64,000 nucleotides of DNA from Terebella lapidaria (taxonomy: Eukaryota; Annelida; Polychaeta; Terebellida; Terebellidae), in assembly GCA_949152475.1 (NCBI GenBank), contig OX424567.1:23647402-23711401 (forward strand), in the 5' to 3' direction. Position 1 is the first letter of the stretch. Each line of letters begins with the position of its first letter. A program made the position numbers and the translations under genes. The notes below the pieces were generated by a model. That model was not told the origin of the DNA. It was given only the letters and a program-made list of their open reading frames with translations, and did not search any database. Shown here in pieces: positions 58,290-64,000 of this stretch.

Positions 58290-58545
58290 GTTACGTCGAT
58301 TTCTGTTGATTGACATCTGAATCGTTGTTTTGTCTAGTCTGTTTATCTGTTTATTTTTAGTTGTATTTTCAAAGGCACGTTTACTATGGCTGTCTGTGAT
58401 TTTCTTTTTCTCTGGGACCACAATGGAAACAAGTGTATTCACTTTTTTGTGTTATCCTGGGTTTTTTTATGTACATTTCATACCATACAATCTGTATCTT
58501 ATGTCTTGTCATTTTTAAACCGAATAAATCAAATCAAATCAAAAT
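58290..58545 (+). repeat. Probable LINE 3' end with an AAATC-repeat tail
   Basis: TTTCTCTGGGACCACAATGG, TTGTGTTATCCTGGG and a T-rich stretch lead to CGAATAAATCAAATCAAATC. A GGGACCACAATGGAAA-like block followed by AATAAAT and a short tandem tail is typical of non-LTR 3' untranslated ends. No coding sequence remains. Confidence 0.55.
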
Positions 58546-58734
58546 TGCTGAGAAATTCATGTTTGTCTATGCAGTACATTACAGTACATATCGCCACTGA
58601 TGTACGGTACGGATACCATATTTTTGGCATACTCAATGTATTCTTTGTGTAACAACGTATGATGAATCATAATGCTACCAAATATTTCATATAATATATA
58701 TCATCATCAATAATATCAGTGATTTGGGTACAAA

Positions 58735-58740
58735 TTTATT
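58735..58740 (-). promoter_or_regulatory. Candidate polyadenylation signal of the membrane-protein gene
   Basis: AATAAA on the minus strand about 165 bases beyond the stop codon at 58905. It is the nearest match downstream of that gene. Confidence 0.5.
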
Positions 58741-58904
58741 CATAATGTAACAAGCAAAATATAACTATCATACTAATAATGTATATAATGCATTGCTTTC
58801 ATGTTCAAGTTCCAAGGGTCTCTAGTCTGTGTAAAGAGAAGACATCACATGAAGACTTACATCGTTTGATTTTAAACAGTCAATATATAGATGCATATGA
58901 TGAA

Positions 58905-61470
58905 CTACACTTCGTAGTTGTCACTATCATTGTCATGTAAGTAAACACTGGCTGAGGGCCGATTCCTATGGGGTGAGCCCTGAGGGCTGCCCGTTGGTTT
59001 CTTACTTCTGCAGGAGGATTCTCTCGAGCGATGACCTTTATTTCTCTCCTTCCTCCGTGAGCTGTCCCTGTGCTGTCTATGTCCACTTCTGTGGTCGCTA
59101 GCTGTCGACTTACCAGTTGAATTCAGTGTACTGGCCATGTCACCATTGCCAGTGTGTACTGCAGGGATGGCGTCTCCGCAAAGTTCACCCGAGAGCATCG
59201 CGTTCTTGTGGAACTGGTATAGTTCGTCTTCTGCGTGCAGCGTAAGCGCAGTGTCATCTTGAGTATCATCTTTGTCTTTGTGAGTTCTGTGATCTCTATC
59301 TCTGTGACTATGGTGATCGCCATGACGACGACGCTCACCATGACGGTCATTGTGGTGTTTCCGATTACCTCCACTGTGACTTTCATCATCATATTTTCTC
59401 CTGTGATTTCTCTCGTCGTCAGATTCTCGGTCTTTGTCTTGGCGATTAGGTCTCTCACTATGGCGATCCCTATGGCTAGTGGTATGATTGTCCCTATGAT
59501 TCCTGTGGTGGTTATCGTGCTCCGGTGAAGTGTGTTCTCGTCTATGCCCTCTGCTTTTTGACTCACTGTCATGCCGCTTTCTATGGGATTCATGTCTTTC
59601 ATGCCGCACTTGGCGATCATTACTTTCCCTTTGACGTCTTGGAGAATCAGGTACTCTTCCAGAATCCAGCCTTGATCCCTCTGATTCTGTTTTCGAATGG
59701 GCTGATTCAGGTCTTCTCCTTCCTGAATCTGGTCGTGTGCGTCTCGAGTCATGTCCACTATCAGGCCTGGATCTACCAGAGTCAGGTCTGGATCTCTTAG
59801 AGTTCGAGTCTACCCATTGTGACTTTGACCTCACTCGACCTGAATGCATCAAGGGATCATCCGAGTCAGACTGGTCATGATGGCGCCTAGATTCTGAGGC
59901 GCGGCGTTTGTCCTTTGTGGAGACATTTTGTCTATCTAAAAGATTATCTTCACTGGAGGCCCGTTCCATTGGTCGGGCCTGTCGATGTTTCCGCCGAAGA
60001 CTGTCCCGAGAAGATTGCCCATGATCATCATGCTCCCTGCTATGTATCCGAGACATGCTGCTACTTCTATGCCGAAGGGACGTGTCATTATGGTGTTCCC
60101 GTGAGCGACTTCGTCTGTGGTCCCTTTCCTCAGGAGCTGCTTCTGAAGTACTATGTCGCCTTTCACGTAATCGAGGTTTGGCTCGCTCATTTTCTCTGTC
60201 TTTACGCCTGGTATCAACATCGTCAACGTGGTGACCACGTGATGGGATTGCTTCCGAAGTGCTATGTCTCCTTTCTCGCAATCTGGGTTTATCATCCACA
60301 CGATGACCATCTCTACTTCTTGACCCAAGGCTCTCCCCCAGTTTTCCTGGATTTATTGGTGGCAACTTTTTGTTCTCTAGTGGTGGCAGCATGTAGACAG
60401 GGTTGAGTGGAGGAGAGTCCACGCGACTGAGGTCACTGTGACTCCTAATGACGTCGTCAAGTTCTTTGAGCGCTTCCACTTCTGGCAACCCCCCGTGAGT
60501 TCCAGTTCCATGGAAGTCCAACATTGTCACTGAGCCCCGTCGATCACTGCTCGCTGTACTTGGTTTGTTTGTCGGTGCCTTTTCTGTGACTACACCTGTG
60601 TTATGGCCCTCTGCGGTACTTGCATCCACCGATTCATACATGATGTTGCTCTCAATGACCAGACTTTCCTCCATGCCTGGACGAAGTTTCTTCTTGTGGA
60701 ACTGGGGACCCCCTGCTTCGGCCCAAGTCCCATTCATCTTGGCCTTATTTTCTCCTGCACTTGTCCGCGATACTGTGAACTCATCAAACTCTGAGTCACC
60801 ATCAGAAGCTTGTGTGAAAGACATGCTCCCACTCGTATCAGAATGCCTATCATTGATACCGTCAGGCAGGTTATCCCTTGGCGGTACAACAGGTGGCATC
60901 TCGAATTCTAGTTCATCATCATTTTCCTGCTCAACAGCATACTTTTTGCTATTGAGTGTTGTTGGAGATTTACCTGGCTTTTCACTTTTGTGATTGAGTT
61001 TTTCCTTTTCGATTGGTGGTTTTCTTGTAGATGAATGGTGTCGACGGAGGGCTTCATACTCCCTGTCTTGAGCATCTACAGAACGTTCACTGTAACTTTT
61101 CAAGCCCCGGTCATCGACAGTGAGTGAGTTCTGATGAGTCTTATACGAGGAACTGTGTGGAGGAACCCTGTGCATTTCCACACGTTGCCTCTCACTCTCT
61201 GTCGGCACATAACCCATATTTTCAAAGCTATTTCTCACATCTCCCCCATCGACTCGGTTCTGGATTCTTTGTAGATCCTGCACATTGAGCATTCCAGTCG
61301 TGTTGCCACCTTCTGAGTGCTTCTTGGAGGTGACGAAGGTCGAAAAGACATTACCGCGGTTCCGCTGAAGGTTTGGGTTCATCGGCACAGAGGGACCAGA
61401 CATATTATTGCCCTGGTTCTTCAGGCGGTGTAATCCGGCTGCATTCTCTCGATATTTGTTGGCAGACCGT
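58905..61470 (-). CDS. Last exon of a single-pass membrane protein: long cytoplasmic tail
   Basis: The exon starts after the acceptor TTATTATTCACAG (61471 and above), taking one base to complete a Lys codon, and encodes 854 residues plus stop. The tail opens RSANKYRENAAGLHRLKNQG and is mostly disordered. It holds acidic patches, proline motifs (MPPVVPPRD, NPVYMLPPL) and Tyr motifs (NIMYESVD). Then come two near-copies of KPRLRERRHSTSEA and a very Arg/Ser/His/Asp-rich stretch with repeated SRPDSGR units. The C-terminus SDNYEV fits a hydrophobic-x-hydrophobic (class II-like) PDZ ligand. It probably scaffolds signalling or cytoskeletal partners (inference). The same frame stays open upstream only because a 21-bp repeat MITE in the intron has no stops. 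I do not recognise the family. Confidence 0.82.
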
Positions 61471-61514
61471 CTGTGAATAATAAAATGTTGGTTGTATATA
61501 TCATACAATTTCCT

Positions 61515-62164
61515 ACGGAGCCCCTGAGGTGACATACCAGATATATTTATTAATCCGTGCGCACGAATTAGTAAACCGTGCGCACGAATTAGTAAACCGT
61601 GGCTACGAATTGGTAAACTGTGTGCATGAATTAGTAAACCGTGGCCACGAATTGGTAAACTGTGGCCACGAATTAGTAAACCGTGCGCACGAATTAGTGA
61701 ACCGTGCGCACGAATTAGTAAACTGTGGCCACGAATTAGTAAACCGTGGCCACGAATTGGTAAACCGTGCACACGGATTACCTTAACTAATCTGTGGGCA
61801 TGATTCAACAATCCGTGGGCACGATTTAATAATTCGTGGGCACGATTTAACAATTCGTGTGCACGATTTAACAATTCGTGCGCACGAATTAGTATTTCGT
61901 GGCCACAGATTGGTATAACTAATCCGTGGGCACGATTTACCAATTCGTGGGCACGAATTAGTATTTCGTGCCCACGAATTAGTGAATCGTGCCCACGGAT
62001 TGTTAATTCGTGGCCACGAATTGTTAAATTGTGTGCACGGTTTGGTAAACCGTGCTCACGGATTGGTAAACTGTGCGCACGGATTGGTAAACCGTGTGCA
62101 CGGATTGGTAAACCATGCGCACGGATTAATAAATATTTTCGGTATGTCACCTCAGGGGCTCCGT
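61515..62164. mobile_element. hAT-like MITE filled with 21-bp tandem repeats, in an intron
   Basis: Inverted ends ACGGAGCCCCTGAGGTGACA/TACC at 61515 and 62164 are flanked by AATTTCCT and AATTTCCC, an eight-base target duplication with one mismatch, as in hAT-type elements (inference). Between them are about 28 units of 21 bp (e.g. CCGTGCGCACGAATTAGTAAA), whose cores are GTGCGCAC, GTGGCCAC or GTGGGCAC palindromes. Units near the right end run in the opposite sense. The period is a multiple of three and the unit lacks stops, so long ORFs appear on both strands without being genes. Confidence 0.9.
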
Positions 62165-63030
62165 AATTTCCCTTGTGTTTTTTTACATTTTATTTATTGT
62201 TAAGACCACGAAGAAATGGGTGAATATAACACCAAATGCAGTGTGCACACCACACATACTACTGATAATATGAGTATTTTTTTCGCACTATAAATTCATT
62301 ACCATAATATGACATTTAATTTGCATAACAACTAGACTATCTGTCGCTACCACCAACAAGATTGTATCGTCTCATTAAGCCCCTTGTCCCTGTATTTACG
62401 AAAAAACATATGTCAAATTCAGTGTCACTTTTCCGAAAATCATTTATGACTTTTTAATACGAAGTATTCGTTACTGATATGGCTGTATGCAAAATCTTCA
62501 GCCATACATTCTTTTTTCTGGATGAATCAAATTAGAAATCGCTGTCTAACTTCTTAATGTCACGGAAGCTGAAATTCAAGGTCACTATTTTAAAGATCAC
62601 TATTTTAAAGCTTCCAAGTGTTCAGTACGAACGAACACTTTATTCCCAAAAATATAAACCTGTTTAGCAACTTTTGTTGACTTGCGTTAGATAATGCTGT
62701 GCCCTTTTGAGTAACAACTAATTCGTCATGTTATAATATTATGACGATCAAAAACTGGAAACTGTATTTTATGTCGTCCATCAATTTCTTGACTGCATTG
62801 AGTTGGAAATTTTGCTCTATACCCATAACAAGACTGATCCCCGTGAAAATTACTAAGATGCCCATGCAAAATAACAAAACAGTCAGTGTAAAATTAGGAC
62901 ATGTATTGCGATCACATGAACACGCAACGAACGGATGCTGACGCGGCGATAACATGGCCAAAACCATAGTATATCCGACTCATCGTCCGGAGATACAATT
63001 GAAATGAGCAATCCCTGGAGAAGCACGTAC
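62165..63030 (-). other. Intron of the membrane-protein gene
   Basis: Non-coding sequence between the transmembrane exon (donor at 63030) and the MITE, AT-rich. No additional exon in phase was found. Confidence 0.5.
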
Positions 63031-63115
63031 TTTGCTCTGCGACAGTAACACATGAAGAAGATGATGATTCCGACGACGACTGCGACCAGAAACAGAGCCA
63101 GGAACAGTAAACCAC
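63031..63115 (-). CDS. Transmembrane exon of the membrane-protein gene
   Basis: An 85-nt exon between an acceptor (CTTACACACAG) and a donor (AAA|GTACGT). It encodes GLLFLALFLVAVVVGIIIFF followed by MCYCRRAK, a ~22-residue hydrophobic helix and a basic stop-transfer stretch. The phases (2 bases in, 2 bases out) join exactly to both neighbours. The positive charges after the helix place the C-terminal tail in the cytoplasm, so this is a type I topology with the N-terminus outside. Confidence 0.85.
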
Positions 63116-63362
63116 CTGTGTGTAAGTAGCATGGGATTAGATACCGACAATAAATAGCTTATGATGAAATAATCTAAATACGATTATAGGATGATTTCCA
63201 CGACTATACTGTCACAGTGGTAAAATTGTACATACCGCTACACGATTCGCTTGTGTCATCATGAACACAATAGGAAATACCACTCAGGTGAACACCCTGT
63301 ACTCATTATTGATTTGACGAACATCTAATCAAGCGAAGAACTGATATTGACTAATTTGTCAC

Positions 63363-63548
63363 CTAGCAAGGCCTTGTCCACCCCTCCACCGCCACCGCTG
63401 TCGTCACTACCACCGTCAGAACTGGACGTCGCAGTGGTCGTCTGGGACGTGGACACATCGCGCGGATACCTGGCGTGGAGCACGTGCTGTTGCCTGGCAA
63501 CCCGTGGGATGCCCATCCTGGTGAGGTGTGGATGGCGTGGCGTCTGTG
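63363..63548 (-). CDS. Extracellular juxtamembrane exon of the membrane-protein gene
   Basis: A 186-nt exon after the acceptor AATTTACAG and before the donor CTAG|GTGACA. It encodes a polar stalk (QTPRHPHLTRMGIPRVARQQ, then SQTTTATSSSDGGSDDSGGG) that leads into the transmembrane exon in phase. The Ser/Thr/Gly-rich part is a likely O-glycosylated linker. Upstream exons with the ectodomain should lie to the right of the window, so the nature of the receptor cannot be told from here. Confidence 0.7.
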   Translation of the reverse strand, partial: HRRHAIHTSPGWASHGLPGNSTCSTPGIRAMCPRPRRPLRRPVLTVVVTTAVAVEGWTRPC

Positions 63549-64000
63549 CTGTAAATTAGGCTTCTCTCATTCACAACGGCAAAGCGATAACCTAATCAAA
63601 ATAATTAGAATACGAGTACGATATTGAGAACATGCAATCCAATTCTACCCTTTCATCATTATAGGGTGCGTGCCTGGCCAAAGTAATTGATTTCGCCTGC
63701 TATTTATGCCAGTGAATGCTTCAAAGTGCATGATCTTGTGACAAACAGACTAAAGCACAATGGTTTCTGCCTGCAGCGTAGCTAGAGTGTCACTGTGTCA
63801 TACGATTAATTTCCGTTCATACAAAGCCGCGACATTTTTATCGGAACAGTTGCCCTGCGCGGTGGAATCACGATATTTTCTTATCAACAATGAGGGTGAC
63901 GTACTAGATAAAAGAGTTTGGCAGTTTAATGGAATGCCTAGGAACTCGCCATGGAGCATACCGGGCGAAAATCTGATTATAAGTGTCTTAAAATGAGTCT
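63549..64000. other. Probably intron of the membrane-protein gene
   Basis: No exon that would join in phase to the juxtamembrane exon was seen. A 78-codon plus ORF (63760-63996) lacks any motif. Confidence 0.4.

Noticed and set aside
59123-60406. Several 90-210-codon ORFs on both strands
   Set aside because: Shadows of the membrane-protein tail exon, kept open by its biased Arg/Ser/Asp codons.
61471-62150. N-terminal ~227 residues of a 1081-codon ORF on the minus strand
   Set aside because: It is the translation of the 21-bp repeats of a MITE and a bit of intron. A good splice acceptor at 61471 joins the real exon in phase to the transmembrane exon.
61529-62203. Two plus-strand ORFs of 73-85 codons (VNRAHEL repeats)
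   Set aside because: Same stop-free 21-bp repeat read on the other strand.

Overview
The window looks like non-coding-rich nuclear DNA of an invertebrate animal, most likely a marine lophotrochozoan such as a mollusc (inference). The reasons are spliced genes with phase-consistent introns, a P2X7-type zinc domain gene, AT-rich intergenic DNA and a heavy load of rolling-circle (Helentron-like), tyrosine-recombinase and LINE elements. No operons, rRNA or CRISPR arrays are present.

Layout. 1-1.66 kb: a LINE ORF on the minus strand, cut by the window edge. 2.3-2.8 kb: a 52-bp tandem repeat and a short MITE. 7.28-7.88 kb: a clean 34-bp satellite. 8.6-9.7 kb: two Helentron-type elements (family A). 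9.8-13.5 kb: a five-exon minus-strand gene with a P2X7-like C-terminal domain, apparently carrying two in-frame stops. Its first intron holds a tRNA-like sequence whose halves are in reversed order. 14.1-18.8 kb: the N-terminal part of a Helentron replicase (OTU protease plus cysteine cluster), broken by a second Helentron-type family (family B), with another inverted copy beside it. 19.9-23.0 kb: a family A relic.

25.5-36.5 kb: a Ngaro-like tyrosine-recombinase retrotransposon with the textbook split direct repeats A1 ... B1-A2-B2. About 6.2 kb of nested family A elements sits inside its second ORF. 37.4-39.6 kb: another family A copy in the opposite orientation. These arrays are built of 134-bp units carrying nuclear-receptor-type half-sites.

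41.2-42.1 and 51.2-52.1 kb: two arylamine N-acetyltransferase-like paralogues, each one coding exon, in the same orientation about 10 kb apart. Between them lie a 1.7-kb TA-target element, a cluster of three MITEs with separate target duplications, LINE 3' ends and a foldback. 53.8-54.4 kb: a LINE 3' end. 58.9-63.5 kb: the last three exons of a single-pass membrane protein with a very long Arg/Ser/His-rich cytoplasmic tail. A hAT-like MITE made of 21-bp repeats occupies one of its introns.

The host genes are the membrane protein, the two NAT-like genes and the (possibly dead) P2X7-domain gene. Most of the rest is transposon-derived or shows nothing recognisable. The most unusual items are the nested Ngaro/Helentron locus, the regulatory-motif content of the 134-bp arrays and the permuted tRNA-like sequence.
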